A stretch of 64,000 nt of DNA from Streptomyces sp. NBC_01217 (GCF_035994185.1 NZ_CP108538.1:2294001-2358000); one strand, 5' to 3'; numbered from the stretch's first letter, positions 43,872-53,624 are shown. The notes: generated by a model from the letters alone, not told the origin. Program-made: numbers and translations.

Positions 43872-45241
43872 ACGTACGGGTGACATGGGTGCAGCCCGAG
43901 GACCTGGTCGGGCACGAGCTGCGCCAGGCGGCCGAGGACGGGCGGGACGCGCGGACCGTAGCGCGCCGGTGGTACGAGGCGGGCGGCGCCCCCGCCCCGG
44001 AGCGCGCGGGTGCGTCGACCGCTCCGGCACCGGAGCTGCGGGCGCTCGCCGAGCGGCTTCTCGACGAACTCGCCCTGCTGGAATCCCCGTTGGCGGCGGA
44101 CGAGCCGACGGAGCTGCCCGCGATCCGGGCCGCCTGCCCCGACTGGCCCGCCCCGCGCATGGACCCGCCGCCGGTGGGCCGGGACCGGCTGCACGCCGCC
44201 TGGCTGGGCCGGGCCGCGGGCTGTCTGCTCGGCAAACCCGTCGAGAAACTTCCCCTCACCGGCATCCGCGCCCTGGCCCGCGCCACCGGGAACTGGCCGC
44301 TGACCACCTGGTTCACGGCTAAGGGGCTGCCCGCCGAACTGGCCGCCACCTACCCCTGGAACCGCCGCTCCGCACCCACGTCCCTGGCCGAGAACATCGA
44401 CGGCATGCCGGAGGACGACGACCTCAACCACCCTTTGCTGACCCTGCTGTTGCTCCGGCGTCACGGCCCCTCCTTCACCACCTGCGACCTCGCCCGGCTC
44501 TGGCTCGACGAACTCCCGGCCGGGCGGATGTTCACCGCCGAACGGATCGCGTACCGCAATCTGCTCGACGGGATCGAGCCCCCTCACACCGCCCGGTACC
44601 GCAATCCGTTCCGGGAGTGGATCGGTGCGCAGATCCGGGCCGATGTGCATGGCTGGACGCATCCGGGCGATCCGGCGGCCGCGGCGGAACAGGCGCACCG
44701 GGACGCGGTCCTCACCCATACCGCCAACGGGGTGTACGGCGCGATGTTCACGGCCGCGGCGCTCGCCGAGGCGGCCGGTGGCGGAAGCGATGTGCACGGA
44801 TGCCTGGCCGCCGGGCTGCGGGTCGTGCCGCCGCGTTCGCGGTTCGCGCACGCGGTGCGCTCCGGCATCGGGGCGGCCCGCGGCGAGGACGGCTTCGACG
44901 CGGTCGTCGACCGGCTGCACGCCGAGTACGGCGGGCACCACTGGGTCCACGTACTGCCCAATGCCGCGCTGCTCGCCGCCGCCCTCACCCATGCCGACGG
45001 CGACTTCTCCGCCTCCATCTGCCGTGCGGTCTCCGGTGGCCTGGACACCGATTCGAACGGCGCGACCGCCGGTTCGCTCGCCGGACTGCTGACCGGATCC
45101 CCGGAGCGGCTGCCCGACCGCTGGACGACCCCGCTGAAGAACCGCCTCGCCACGTCCGTCCCCGGTTTCGACTCCATCGGCTTCGACGCACTCGCCGAAC
45201 AGACCCACCGGCTCACCCTCAAGGAGGCACTCCGCCCATGA
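43868..45241 (+). CDS. ADP-ribosylglycohydrolase-family protein 4, N-terminally extended
   Basis: Fourth member, 457 residues. About 100 residues precede the family domain, which begins near DRLHAAWLGRAAGCLLGKP. The first metal motif is E182-D183-D184-D185 (MPEDDDLNHPLL) and the second is the intact GGLDTDSNGATAG near residue 400. The EDDD form of the first motif is a variant but keeps acidic ligands. The GTG start overlaps the previous stop (GTGA) and the end overlaps the kinase by 4 nt. Confidence 0.88.
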   Translation: MNVRVTWVQPEDLVGHELRQAAEDGRDARTVARRWYEAGGAPAPERAGASTAPAPELRALAERLLDELALLESPLAADEPTELPAIRAACPDWPAPRMDPPPVGRDRLHAAWLGRAAGCLLGKPVEKLPLTGIRALARATGNWPLTTWFTAKGLPAELAATYPWNRRSAPTSLAENIDGMPEDDDLNHPLLTLLLLRRHGPSFTTCDLARLWLDELPAGRMFTAERIAYRNLLDGIEPPHTARYRNPFREWIGAQIRADVHGWTHPGDPAAAAEQAHRDAVLTHTANGVYGAMFTAAALAEAAGGGSDVHGCLAAGLRVVPPRSRFAHAVRSGIGAARGEDGFDAVVDRLHAEYGGHHWVHVLPNAALLAAALTHADGDFSASICRAVSGGLDTDSNGATAGSLAGLLTGSPERLPDRWTTPLKNRLATSVPGFDSIGFDALAEQTHRLTLKEALRP

Positions 45242-46122
45242 CCGGCATCGCGGTGCTCGGCAGCACCAACATGGACCTTGTCGCATACGTCGCACGGGCT
45301 CCGGAGCGCGGGGAGACCGTCACCGGACGGGAGCTGCGCACCATTCCCGGCGGCAAGGGCGCCAACCAGGCCGTCGCCGCCGCACGCGCGGGCGGCGACG
45401 TGCTGATGATCGGCGCGGTCGGCGACGACGAGTACGGCACCCTGCTGCGGTCCGGCCTGGAACACGCGGGCGTCGACACGGATCTGCTGCACACCGCGGA
45501 AGGCCCCAGCGGCACCGCGCACATCGTCGTCGACGACCTGGGCTCCAACTCCATCGTGGTGATCCCCGGCGCGAACGGCACGGTCACCTCGCTCGGCCCC
45601 GGCGAGATGGCCGCCGTGGCCGGAGCCGATCTGCTGCTCCTCCAGCTGGAGCTGCCGCTGCCCGCCGTGCTGGAGGGCGCACGGGTGGCCCACGCCCAGG
45701 GCGTACGGACGATCCTCACCCCGTCCCCCGTACAGCCCCTGCCTTCCGAACTCCTCGACTGCGTCGACCTGCTGATCCCCAACGAGCACGAGGCGGCCGC
45801 GCTCACCGGCGCCAGCGACCCCCGTGCGGCGGCGCAGATCCTGCTCGGCCAGGTCCCGGCGGTCGTCATCACCCTCGGCTCGAAGGGCTGTCTGTACGCG
45901 GCCCGGGGCAGCGAGACCATCCTCTTCCCCGCCCCCGAGGTCACCGCCGTGGACACCACCGGGGCCGGGGACACCTTCGTCGGCACGCTCGCCGTCGCCC
46001 TCGGCGAGCGGCGGTCCGTACCGGAGTCACTGGCCTGGGCGTCGTCCGCCGCCGCACTCTGCGTACAGCGGCCGGGCGCCTCGACCTCCATGCCGTACCG
46101 AAGCGAGATCGACGCCGCATGA
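45238..46122 (+). CDS. PfkB-family carbohydrate kinase, ribokinase-like
   Basis: Sugar or nucleoside kinase of 294 residues. The N-terminal GSTNMDLVAYVARAPERGETV and the IPGGKGANQAVAAARAGG segment match ribokinase, and the C-terminal VDTTGAGDTFVGTLAVAL holds the catalytic Asp and anion hole. Ribose is the likeliest substrate, which would fit with release of ribose or a ribose derivative by the four hydrolases upstream. Nucleoside kinases of the same family remain possible. It overlaps both neighbours by 4 nt. Confidence 0.9.
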   Translation: MTGIAVLGSTNMDLVAYVARAPERGETVTGRELRTIPGGKGANQAVAAARAGGDVLMIGAVGDDEYGTLLRSGLEHAGVDTDLLHTAEGPSGTAHIVVDDLGSNSIVVIPGANGTVTSLGPGEMAAVAGADLLLLQLELPLPAVLEGARVAHAQGVRTILTPSPVQPLPSELLDCVDLLIPNEHEAAALTGASDPRAAAQILLGQVPAVVITLGSKGCLYAARGSETILFPAPEVTAVDTTGAGDTFVGTLAVALGERRSVPESLAWASSAAALCVQRPGASTSMPYRSEIDAA

Positions 46123-47318
46123 AAACGAACACACAGGCACCCCTGACCGGACTGCGGGTCATCGACCTCGCCACGCTCTTCGCGGGCCCCCTCTCCGCCA
46201 CCATGCTCGGCGACTTCGGCGCCGAGGTGATCAAGGTCGAGCATCCGCGCAGGCCCGATCCCTCGCGCGGGCACGGGCCCGCCAAGGACGGCATCGGCCT
46301 GTGGTGGAAGGTGCTCGGCCGCAACAAGCGCAATCTGACCCTCGATCTGTCCAGCCCCGGTGGCCGCGACATCCTGCTCCGGCTGGCCGCCGAGACCGAT
46401 GTGATCATCGAGAACTTCCGGCCCGGGACGCTGGAGCGCTGGGGCCTGGGCTGGGCGGAGCTGCACGCCGTCAACCCGCGGCTGGTGCTGACGAGGGTCA
46501 CCGGCTTCGGCCAGTTCGGCCCGTACGCGCACCGCCCCGGCTTCGGCACCCTGGCCGAGGCGATGAGCGGGTTCGCCGCGATCACCGGGGAGCCGGACGG
46601 GCCGCCCACGCTGCCGCCGTTCGGGCTCGCCGACTCGATCGCGGCGCTGGCCACCGCGTACGCCGTGATGGCCGCGCTCGCCGGGCGCGACCGTACCGGG
46701 CAGGGACAAATCGTCGACATGGCGATCATCGAGCCGATCCTGACCGTGCTCGGCCCGCAGCCGCTCTGGTACGACCAGCTCGGCTACGTACAGCCGCGCA
46801 CCGGCAACCGCTCCCGGAACAACGCCCCGCGCAATACGTACCGCACCTCGGACGGGCACTGGGTCGCCGTCTCCACCTCCGCGCAGTCGATCGCCGAGCG
46901 GGTCATGCATCTGGTCGGCAGACCCGAACTGATCGACGAACCCTGGTTCGGCTCCGGCACCACCCGCGCCGAGCACACCGACGAACTCGACGAGGCGGTC
47001 GGCAACTGGATCGCCCGGCACACCCGGGAGGCCGCGGTCTGCGCGTTCGAGAAGGCGGAGGCGGCGATCGCGCCCATCCACGACATCCGGGACGTGATGG
47101 AGGACCCGCAGTACCGGGCCCTGGACTCCATCACCGAGGTCGACGACCCGGAGCTGGGGCCGCTGCGGATGCAGAACGTCCTGTTCCGCCTGTCGGGGAC
47201 ACCGGGCGCGATCCGCTGGGCGGGCCGGCCGCACGGCGCGGACACCGAGGAGATCCTCACCGGGCTGGGCCTGTCGGGCCCGGAGATCGCCGCGCTGCGG
47301 GCGGAGAGCGTCCTGTGA
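46119..47318 (+). CDS. class III (CaiB/BaiF) CoA-transferase
   Basis: CoA-transferase of 399 residues. LRVIDLATLFAGPLSATMLGDFGAEVIKVEHP is the CoA-binding N-terminus; the catalytic Asp is the one in GQIVDMAIIEP. It moves CoA between carboxylic acids. The ATGA overlap with the kinase gene ties it to the operon, although a link between glycoside hydrolysis and acyl-CoA chemistry is not obvious. It probably activates an acid for the lyase encoded next. Confidence 0.92.
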   Translation: MKTNTQAPLTGLRVIDLATLFAGPLSATMLGDFGAEVIKVEHPRRPDPSRGHGPAKDGIGLWWKVLGRNKRNLTLDLSSPGGRDILLRLAAETDVIIENFRPGTLERWGLGWAELHAVNPRLVLTRVTGFGQFGPYAHRPGFGTLAEAMSGFAAITGEPDGPPTLPPFGLADSIAALATAYAVMAALAGRDRTGQGQIVDMAIIEPILTVLGPQPLWYDQLGYVQPRTGNRSRNNAPRNTYRTSDGHWVAVSTSAQSIAERVMHLVGRPELIDEPWFGSGTTRAEHTDELDEAVGNWIARHTREAAVCAFEKAEAAIAPIHDIRDVMEDPQYRALDSITEVDDPELGPLRMQNVLFRLSGTPGAIRWAGRPHGADTEEILTGLGLSGPEIAALRAESVL

Positions 47319-48127
47319 CGGCGGCGGTCCCCCTCACCCTGCTGTACGTCCCCGGGGACCGCCCGGAGGTGGTGCGCAAGGCGCGTGACGCGGGCGCGGA
47401 CGTGGTGATCGTCGATCTGGAGGACGCGGTCGCGCCGGACCGCAAGGAGTACGCACGGGCGGCCACCGTCGAGCTTTTGTCCGAGGCGGCCGGGGAGACG
47501 ACCGTGCCCATCCATGTCCGGGTCCACACCGAGGCGGACGTCCTCGCCCTGGCCGGGCTGCCGGGCCTCGCCGAACTCCGGCTGCCCAAGATCACGCACG
47601 CGGCGTCCGTCCACCACATCGCCGCCGTGGCACCGGGGGTCGCACTCTGTCCCCTGCTGGAATCGGCGCTCGGCATCGAGCACGCGTACACGGTCGCCGC
47701 CTCCCATCCCCAGGTGCGCTCCATCGCCCTGGGCGAGGCGGACCTCCGGGCCGATCTGGGGGTACGGGAGGACACCGGGCTCGACTGGTCGCGCAGCCGG
47801 GTCGTGGTCGCCGCCCGCGCGGCGGGGCTCGCACCCCCCACCCAGTCGGTGTTCACGGACGTACGTGACCTGGACGGCCTGCGGGCGTCCTGCGCGCACG
47901 GCCGGGCACTGGGGTTCCTGGGCCGGGCGGCGATCCATCCCCGCCAGCTCCCGGTCATCGAGCGGGCATTCCGCCCGACGTCCGAGGAGGTCGAGGCGGC
48001 ACGGGAGATCGTGGAGGCGGCCGTGACGGACGAGGGCGCGCTGGCCCTCCCGGACGGCCGTTTCGTCGACGCGGCGGTGGTCGCATCGGCCCGCCGCACG
48101 CTGACGCTGGCGCGGGGAGGGGGGTGA
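47315..48127 (+). CDS. HpcH/HpaI aldolase (citrate lyase beta-like) protein
   Basis: TIM-barrel CoA-ester lyase of 270 residues. LLYVPGDRPEVVRKARDAGADVVIVDLEDAVAP carries the substrate Arg and metal-binding acidic residues; GEADLRADLGV and GRAAIHPRQLPVI are further family marks. Relatives split citryl-CoA, malyl-CoA or methylmalyl-CoA. It follows the CoA-transferase by a GTGA overlap and the two probably act in sequence. It is last in the operon. Confidence 0.9.
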   Translation: MTAAVPLTLLYVPGDRPEVVRKARDAGADVVIVDLEDAVAPDRKEYARAATVELLSEAAGETTVPIHVRVHTEADVLALAGLPGLAELRLPKITHAASVHHIAAVAPGVALCPLLESALGIEHAYTVAASHPQVRSIALGEADLRADLGVREDTGLDWSRSRVVVAARAAGLAPPTQSVFTDVRDLDGLRASCAHGRALGFLGRAAIHPRQLPVIERAFRPTSEEVEAAREIVEAAVTDEGALALPDGRFVDAAVVASARRTLTLARGGG

Positions 48128-48217
48128 CGGGGGGATGCTCAAGGCCCGGTGCGGGCCCACCACCTGCCCGCTTGTCCGTTTGAGTGCGGCGCTCGGCCAC
48201 CGGCCGGGGTCATGCGT

Positions 48218-48249
48218 GGGGGCCCCGAACCGTCCGGCTCGGGGCCCCC
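48218..48249. terminator. bidirectional terminator between lyase gene and lgt
   Basis: Perfect 11-bp arms GGGGGCCCCGA (48218-48228) and TCGGGGCCCCC (48239-48249) with a 10-nt loop, between converging genes. Confidence 0.85.
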
Positions 48250-48266
48250 GTACACGCACACACCGC

Positions 48267-49244
48267 TCAGCCGTTCTTCGCCGCCTCCGCGGTGCCGTTC
48301 TTCGTCGGCGCGTCCGCCACGCCGTCCTCCGCGCGCCCGGCCTCACCGTCCGCATCGGGCTCCGCGTCACCGGCGGCGTCACGGCCCTCCGCGTCACCGC
48401 CCTCCGCGTCCTCGACGCCTCCGGCTTCCACCGCGCCCGGCTCCACGATCTCCTCGCGCCCCGGCCGTACCTTCGCCGAGATCACGATGTACGTCACCGC
48501 CAGCACGAACACGATCAGCGCGGTCCACACATTCAGGCGCAGGCCCAGGATGTGGTGGGCCTCGTCGACCCGCATGTACTCGATCCAGCCGCGACCCGCG
48601 CAGTACGCGGCGACGTACAGCGCGAACGCCCGGCCGTGTCCGAGCCTGAAGCGGCGGTCCGCCCAGATCACCAGCAGGGCGACGCCGATGCACCACAGCG
48701 ACTCGTACAGAAACGTCGGGTGGTACGTACCGGCGACCCGGTTGGGGCCCTCGCTGATCTTCAGCGCCCACGGCAGATCGGTCGGCTTGCCGTACAGCTC
48801 CTGGTTGAACCAGTTGCCCCAGCGACCGATCGCCTGGGCGAAGGCGATGCCGGGGGCGAGCGCGTCGGCCCAGGCGGGCAGCGGGATCCCGCGGCGGCGG
48901 CAGCCGATCCAGGCGCCGACGGCACCGAGCGCGATCGCGCCCCAGATGCCGAGGCCGCCCTGCCAGATCTTGAAGGCGTCGACCCAGTTCTCACCGTCGC
49001 TGAAGTACAGCTGGTAGTCGGTGATGACGTGGTAGAGCCGGCCGCCGACGAGGCCGAAGGGCACGGCCCAGACGGCGACGTCGGCAACGGTGCCGGCTCT
49101 GCCGCCCCGGGCGATCCAGCGCTTGTTGCCGAACCAGACGGCGACGAAGACACCGATGATGATGCAGAACGCGTAGCCGCGGAGCGGGATCGGGCCGAGA
49201 TCGATCACGCCGGTCGACGGGCTGGGAATGTAGGCAAGGTCCAT
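48267..49244 (-). CDS. lgt: prolipoprotein diacylglyceryl transferase
   Basis: Membrane enzyme of 325 residues that attaches diacylglycerol to the lipobox cysteine of lipoproteins. Seven membrane segments are expected; the signature GRWGNWFNQELYG is present, preceded by APGIAFAQAI. The last 70 residues are an acidic, Ala/Glu/Asp/Gly-rich cytoplasmic tail typical of Streptomyces Lgt and of low complexity. It follows the DsbA-like gene on the same strand. Confidence 0.95.
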   Translation of the reverse strand: MDLAYIPSPSTGVIDLGPIPLRGYAFCIIIGVFVAVWFGNKRWIARGGRAGTVADVAVWAVPFGLVGGRLYHVITDYQLYFSDGENWVDAFKIWQGGLGIWGAIALGAVGAWIGCRRRGIPLPAWADALAPGIAFAQAIGRWGNWFNQELYGKPTDLPWALKISEGPNRVAGTYHPTFLYESLWCIGVALLVIWADRRFRLGHGRAFALYVAAYCAGRGWIEYMRVDEAHHILGLRLNVWTALIVFVLAVTYIVISAKVRPGREEIVEPGAVEAGGVEDAEGGDAEGRDAAGDAEPDADGEAGRAEDGVADAPTKNGTAEAAKNG

Positions 49245-49345
49245 GGCAGGGTCGACGCTACCTTGCCGGGCGGGGCCTACGGCAACCCACCCGACAACGT
49301 CTGGGTAACGGGCGGGTCATCTCTTCCCCCCTTGCCGGATGCCGG

Positions 49346-50173
49346 TCAGGAGGCCGACGGCGCCGGGGTGACCGTGCCCGGCTTCTTGGCCTTGTTGGCC
49401 TCGGCGACCCACTTCTTCAGATTCGCCGCGGTAATGGGCTCGTTCCCCTTCTTCGGGAAGATCGACTCGCCGTTGAGCAGCGCGGTCGGCGTGCCCTGGA
49501 AGCCGCCGCTCAGGAACGCCTTGTTGGATTTCTGGACCCAGCTGTCGTGCGTGCCGTCTTCCACACAGCTGCGGAAGCCGGGCGTGTCGAGCCCCGGGAC
49601 CTTCCCGGAGAGCTCGATCAGCTTGGCGTTGTCACCGAAGGCGTCGTCGGACTCCGCCGGCTGGTTGCGGTAGAGGACGTCGTGGTACGCGGCGAACTTG
49701 CCGACGCCCTGTGCACAGGCTGCGGCGTTGGCCGCCCGCAGCGAACCGCTGCCGCCGAGATTGCCGTCGATGATCGTGGCGAGGTGGTACTCGACCTTGA
49801 CCTGTTTCGTGCTTTCCAGCTGGTGGATGGTGTCCCGGAACGCGTTCTCGAACTGGGCGCAGACCGGGCAGCGGAAGTCCTCCCAGACGGTGAGCGTGGA
49901 CGGGGCACTGTCCGCGCCGACCTGGATGGCCAGACTGTCCTTGCCGGTCGCTCCGGACGGCGCGACGACGGGGCCCGCCGTCTTGCTCTTGCCGCCGTTG
50001 TCGCCCGTGTTCGCGGCGATCACGCCGACGACGGCGGCCAGCGCGAGCACCCCCACCAGGCCACCGCCGACGATCAGCGTGCGCCTGCGGTGCTCGCGCG
50101 CCTTCTGGCGCTCGCGCTGCTGGACGAGCCGGTCTCGCGCGGCCCTTTTTCCCTGTTCGTTCTTCTCGCTCAC
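49346..50173 (-). CDS. DsbA-like thioredoxin-fold membrane-anchored protein
   Basis: Thiol oxidoreductase of 275 residues. A basic N-terminus precedes one membrane anchor (about residues 33-54); the extracellular thioredoxin domain has C102-P-V-C105 (DFRCPVCAQFEN) and the cis-Pro loop GGFQGTPTALLNG. It resembles the actinobacterial DsbA/MdbA group for disulfide formation. A GTG at 50200 would also open the frame, but it lies inside the trpA terminator, so the GTG at 50173 (VSEKNEQGKR) is preferred. Confidence 0.9.
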   Translation of the reverse strand: MSEKNEQGKRAARDRLVQQRERQKAREHRRRTLIVGGGLVGVLALAAVVGVIAANTGDNGGKSKTAGPVVAPSGATGKDSLAIQVGADSAPSTLTVWEDFRCPVCAQFENAFRDTIHQLESTKQVKVEYHLATIIDGNLGGSGSLRAANAAACAQGVGKFAAYHDVLYRNQPAESDDAFGDNAKLIELSGKVPGLDTPGFRSCVEDGTHDSWVQKSNKAFLSGGFQGTPTALLNGESIFPKKGNEPITAANLKKWVAEANKAKKPGTVTPAPSAS

Positions 50174-50185
50174 ACCCGCAGCAAC

Positions 50186-50219
50186 GACCCGGGGAGGCAC
50201 CTGCGTGCCTCCCCGGGTC
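50186..50219 (-). terminator. trp operon terminator
   Basis: Perfect 15-bp arms with a 4-nt loop: GACCCGGGGAGGCAC (50186-50200) and GTGCCTCCCCGGGTC (50205-50219), 29 bp after the trpA stop. It sits just before the DsbA-like start. Confidence 0.85.
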
Positions 50220-50248
50220 CAGGTCCACCCGTTTGGATTACACCCGAT

Positions 50249-51061
50249 TCAGCGCTTTCGAACGCCTTCGGCCAGTTCGCCCGCCAGTGAGCGGATCGCG
50301 GCAAGGCCGGCCGCCTCGTCGGGGGCGTCGAGCATGCCCTTGACGAAGGCGGAGCCGACGATCACGCCGTCGGCGAAGCCCGCGACCTCGGCGGCCTGCC
50401 GGGCGTTGGAGACGCCGAGGCCGACGCAGACCGGCAGGGACGTGGTGGCGCGTGTGCGCGCGACCAGGTCCTGGGCCTGCTCGCCGACGGACTCGCGGGT
50501 GCCGGTGACACCCATCAGGGATGCCGCGTAGACGAATCCCGAGCCGGCCGCGGTGATGGTGGCCAGGCGCTCGTCCTTGCTGCTCGGCGCGACGACGAAG
50601 ACGGTCGCGAGACCGTGCTTGTCGGCGTGCTCGCGCCACAGGCCGGACTCCTGGACCGGCAGGTCGGGCAGGATGCACCCGGCACCGCCGGCCTCGGCGA
50701 GCTCGGCGGTGAAGCGCTCGACGCCGTACCGGTCGATCGGGTTCCAGTACGTCATGACGAGGATCGGGACACCGGTCGCCTCGTACGCCTCGCGGACCGT
50801 GCGCATCACGTCGGCGATCTTCACGCCGCCGCGCAGGGCGATGTCGTCGGCGGTCTGGATGACCGGGCCGTCGAGCACCGGGTCGCTGTGCGGCAGCCCC
50901 ACCTCGACGATGTCCGCACCGCCCGCCACGACCGCCTTCACGGCGGCGATCGCGCCGTCGACGGTCGGGAAGCCGGCCGGGAGGTACGCGATGAGCGCGG
51001 ACCTGTTCTCCGCCTTCGCCCGTGCGAGGGAGGAACTCAACAACTCCACATTGCCGCTCAC
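50249..51061 (-). CDS. trpA: tryptophan synthase alpha chain
   Basis: Alpha subunit, 270 residues, a TIM barrel that cleaves indole-3-glycerol phosphate to indole. [10 protein letters not shown], the catalytic Glu in [20 protein letters not shown], and [12 protein letters not shown] are present. The start overlaps the trpB stop by 4 nt. Confidence 0.97.
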   Translation of the reverse strand: MSGNVELLSSSLARAKAENRSALIAYLPAGFPTVDGAIAAVKAVVAGGADIVEVGLPHSDPVLDGPVIQTADDIALRGGVKIADVMRTVREAYEATGVPILVMTYWNPIDRYGVERFTAELAEAGGAGCILPDLPVQESGLWREHADKHGLATVFVVAPSSKDERLATITAAGSGFVYAASLMGVTGTRESVGEQAQDLVARTRATTSLPVCVGLGVSNARQAAEVAGFADGVIVGSAFVKGMLDAPDEAAGLAAIRSLAGELAEGVRKR

Positions 51062-52338
51062 TTGGTGACCTCCTCTTCCCCGTCGGCCACATCGGCCTCG
51101 ACGACCCCGTCGCTCCCGTCGTACAGCCCGAAGTAGCGGGCCGCCGTGTCCATGTCCTTGTCGCCGCGGCCCGACAGATTGACCACGAGCAGTCCGCCCT
51201 TGCCGAGCTCCTTCCCGACCTCCAGGGCTCCGGCCAGCGCGTGGGCGCTCTCGATGGCCGGAATGATCCCTTCGGTACGGGAGAGGAGGCGCAGCGACTG
51301 CATGGCGGCGTCGTCGGTGACGGCGCGGTACTCGCCGCGGCCGATGTCCTTGAGGTAGGCGTGCTCCGGGCCGATGCCCGGGTAGTCGAGGCCCGCCGAG
51401 ATGGAGTACGGCTCGGTAATCTGGCCCTCTTCGTCCTGGAGGACGTAGCTGCGCGAGCCGTGCAGGATCCCGGGCTCGCCCGCGGTCAGGGTCGCCGCGT
51501 GCTCGCCGGTCTCCACCCCGTGTCCGGCGGGCTCGCAGCCGATCAGCCGGACGTGGGCGTCCGGGATGAAGGCGTGGAAGAGCCCGATGGCGTTGGAGCC
51601 GCCGCCGACGCAGGCGATCGCGGCGTCCGGCAGCCGGCCGGTCCGCTCCAGGATCTGGCGGCGGGCCTCGACGCCGATGACACGGTGGAAGTCGCGGACC
51701 ATGGCGGGGAAGGGGTGCGGTCCCGCGACGGTGCCGAAGAGGTAGTGCGTGTGGTCCACATTGGCGACCCAGTCGCGGAACGCCTCGTTGATGGCGTCCT
51801 TCAGGGTCCTTGAGCCGGACTTCACGGAGATGACCTCGGCGCCGAGCATCCGCATCCGCGCCACGTTCAGCGCCTGCCGCTCGGTGTCGATCTCACCCAT
51901 GTAGATGGTGCATTCGAGGCCGAAGAGCGCGCAGGCGGTCGCGGTGGCGACGCCGTGCTGTCCGGCGCCGGTCTCGGCGATGACCCGGGTCTTGCCCATG
52001 CGCCGGGTGAGCAGCGCCTGTCCCAGCACGTTGTTGATCTTGTGCGAGCCGGTGTGGTTCAGGTCCTCGCGCTTGAGGAAGATCCGGGCGCCGCCCGCGT
52101 GCTCCGCGAAGCGCGGGACCTCGGTCAGCGCGCTGGGCCGGCCGGTGTAGTTGACCATGAGCTCGTTGAGCTCGGCGGCGAAGGCCGGGTCGGCCTTCGC
52201 CTTGTCGTACTCGACGGCGACCTCGTCCACGGCGGCGACGAGCGCCTCCGGGATGAACTTGCCGCCGAACGCACCGAAGTACCCCTCGGCGCTGGGGATC
52301 AGACCCTCCGGGTCCGGGATGAAGAAGTCAGATGACAT
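51058..52338 (-). CDS. trpB: tryptophan synthase beta chain
   Basis: PLP enzyme of 426 residues joining indole and serine. The PLP lysine is in [14 protein letters not shown] and the phosphate loop is [12 protein letters not shown]. The ATG at 52338 has GAGGAG upstream and begins [12 protein letters not shown]; the frame extending to 52362 is not needed. The stop overlaps trpA. A gap of 137 bp separates it from trpM and may hold its own promoter. Confidence 0.97.
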   Translation of the reverse strand: MSSDFFIPDPEGLIPSAEGYFGAFGGKFIPEALVAAVDEVAVEYDKAKADPAFAAELNELMVNYTGRPSALTEVPRFAEHAGGARIFLKREDLNHTGSHKINNVLGQALLTRRMGKTRVIAETGAGQHGVATATACALFGLECTIYMGEIDTERQALNVARMRMLGAEVISVKSGSRTLKDAINEAFRDWVANVDHTHYLFGTVAGPHPFPAMVRDFHRVIGVEARRQILERTGRLPDAAIACVGGGSNAIGLFHAFIPDAHVRLIGCEPAGHGVETGEHAATLTAGEPGILHGSRSYVLQDEEGQITEPYSISAGLDYPGIGPEHAYLKDIGRGEYRAVTDDAAMQSLRLLSRTEGIIPAIESAHALAGALEVGKELGKGGLLVVNLSGRGDKDMDTAARYFGLYDGSDGVVEADVADGEEEVTK

Positions 52339-52475
52339 CCGACGTGCTCCTCGACATTGCAATGGGTGGGTTCACCGTATGCGCCGTGAGCGGAGCGCCA
52401 CCGCGACCGGGGGTGGTCGGGCGGTGCGGTCGTACGTACGACAGAAGTGGTGCGGGGTACGTCGGCCGGGGCTCG

Positions 52476-52691
52476 CTACAGCGCGGACCCCGTGCGCCAT
52501 CGCATGCCGTTGACCTGGCCGGGCTCGTCGCCGATCACGTACCGCACGCGCCGACCGCGCACGCGCCGGGCGGGGGCGCGGCAGCCACGAGGGCGGCAGC
52601 CGCGCGCCAGCGGGGCGTGCGGTACCCGGGCCGTCGTACCGGCGGGGCGCAGGCCCGGCCGGGTACGGGACGCGGGACGGTCGGCGGACAC
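52476..52691 (-). CDS. trpM: TrpM, small tryptophan-locus protein
   Basis: A 71-residue, Arg-rich protein between trpC and trpB. The segment LARGCRPRGCRAPARRVRGR and then RVRYVIGDEPGQVNGMRW resembles TrpM of Streptomyces coelicolor, described as a modulator of tryptophan synthesis; the recognition is from memory. The GTG start at 52691 is 8 nt after the trpC stop. The exact mechanism is not known from sequence. Confidence 0.75.
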   Translation of the reverse strand: MSADRPASRTRPGLRPAGTTARVPHAPLARGCRPRGCRAPARRVRGRRVRYVIGDEPGQVNGMRWRTGSAL

Positions 52692-52699
52692 GGTCTCGG

Positions 52700-53509
52700 T
52701 CAGCCCCGTCCGTGCCGGAGCGCCGGGTGGGCACCGGCGGCGACCAGGTCGGCGACGGCGGCCCGCGGGTCACGGCCGGTGACCAGGGACTCGCCCACGA
52801 GCACCGCGTCGGCGCCCGCGTTGGCGTACGCGATCAGGTCGTGCGGACCGCGGACGCCGGATTCGGCGACCTTGACGATGTGGTTGGGGATCTCGGGGGC
52901 GACACGCTCGAAGGTGGAGCGGTCGACCTTGAGGTCCTTGAGGTTGCGCGCGTTGACACCGATGATCTTCGCCCCGGCGTCCACGGCACGCTCGGCCTCC
53001 TCCTCGTCGTGCGCCTCGACCAGCGGCGTCAGGCCGATGGACTCGGCGCGCTCGATCAGGGAGACCAGGGCCTCCTGGTCAAGGGCGGCGACGATCAGCA
53101 GGGCGAGGTCGGCGCCGTAGGCGCGGGCCTCCCAGAGCTGGTACGAGGTGACGATGAAGTCCTTGCGCAGGACCGGGATGTCGACCTTGGCGCGGACGGC
53201 CTCCAGGTCGGCGAGGGAACCGCCGAAGCGGCGCTCCTCGGTGAGGACCGAGATGACGGACGCGCCGCCCGCCTCGTAGTCCGCGGCGAGCGCGGCCGGG
53301 TCGGCGATCGCGGCAAGCGCCCCCTTGGAGGGGCTTGAGCGCTTGACCTCGCAGATGACGGTCACGCCCTCGCCGCGCAGGGCGGCGACTCCGTCCTTGG
53401 CGGCAGGAGCGCGCGCCGCGCGTTCCTTCAGCTCGTCGAGGCTGACACGCGCCTGCCGCTCTGCGAGGTCGGCGCGTACGCCTTCGATGATCTCGTCGAG
53501 CACACTCAC
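52700..53509 (-). CDS. trpC: indole-3-glycerol phosphate synthase
   Basis: TIM-barrel enzyme of 269 residues closing the indole ring. [13 protein letters not shown] has the catalytic Lys, VLRKDFIV and [14 protein letters not shown] follow, and ESGVRGP and VLVGESLV are near the end. The GTG at 53509 ([20 protein letters not shown]) has GGAAGGGGG upstream and matches the usual N-terminus; the frame to 53557 is longer than the family. A promoter in the preceding 115-bp gap is likely. Confidence 0.95.
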   Translation of the reverse strand: MSVLDEIIEGVRADLAERQARVSLDELKERAARAPAAKDGVAALRGEGVTVICEVKRSSPSKGALAAIADPAALAADYEAGGASVISVLTEERRFGGSLADLEAVRAKVDIPVLRKDFIVTSYQLWEARAYGADLALLIVAALDQEALVSLIERAESIGLTPLVEAHDEEEAERAVDAGAKIIGVNARNLKDLKVDRSTFERVAPEIPNHIVKVAESGVRGPHDLIAYANAGADAVLVGESLVTGRDPRAAVADLVAAGAHPALRHGRG

Positions 53510-53624
53510 GCGAGCGGCCCCCTTCCGGGACGGTGATGAGGGAACAGGATCAGCCATGTCAATGCTATCCGCAGGAGGCCGAAGGGCCCGAATCCAGTCG
53601 TCGAATGTCCCATTACCTGGGCAT

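Noticed and set aside
50174..50200. Upstream GTG start for the DsbA-like gene
   Set aside because: It lies within the perfect trpA terminator stem, and the added nine residues are not needed for the membrane anchor.
52429..52442. 14-bp palindrome GTCGTACGTACGAC upstream of trpB
   Set aside because: GTAC-rich palindromes occur repeatedly in this GC-rich sequence and no second copy or regulator links it to trp control.
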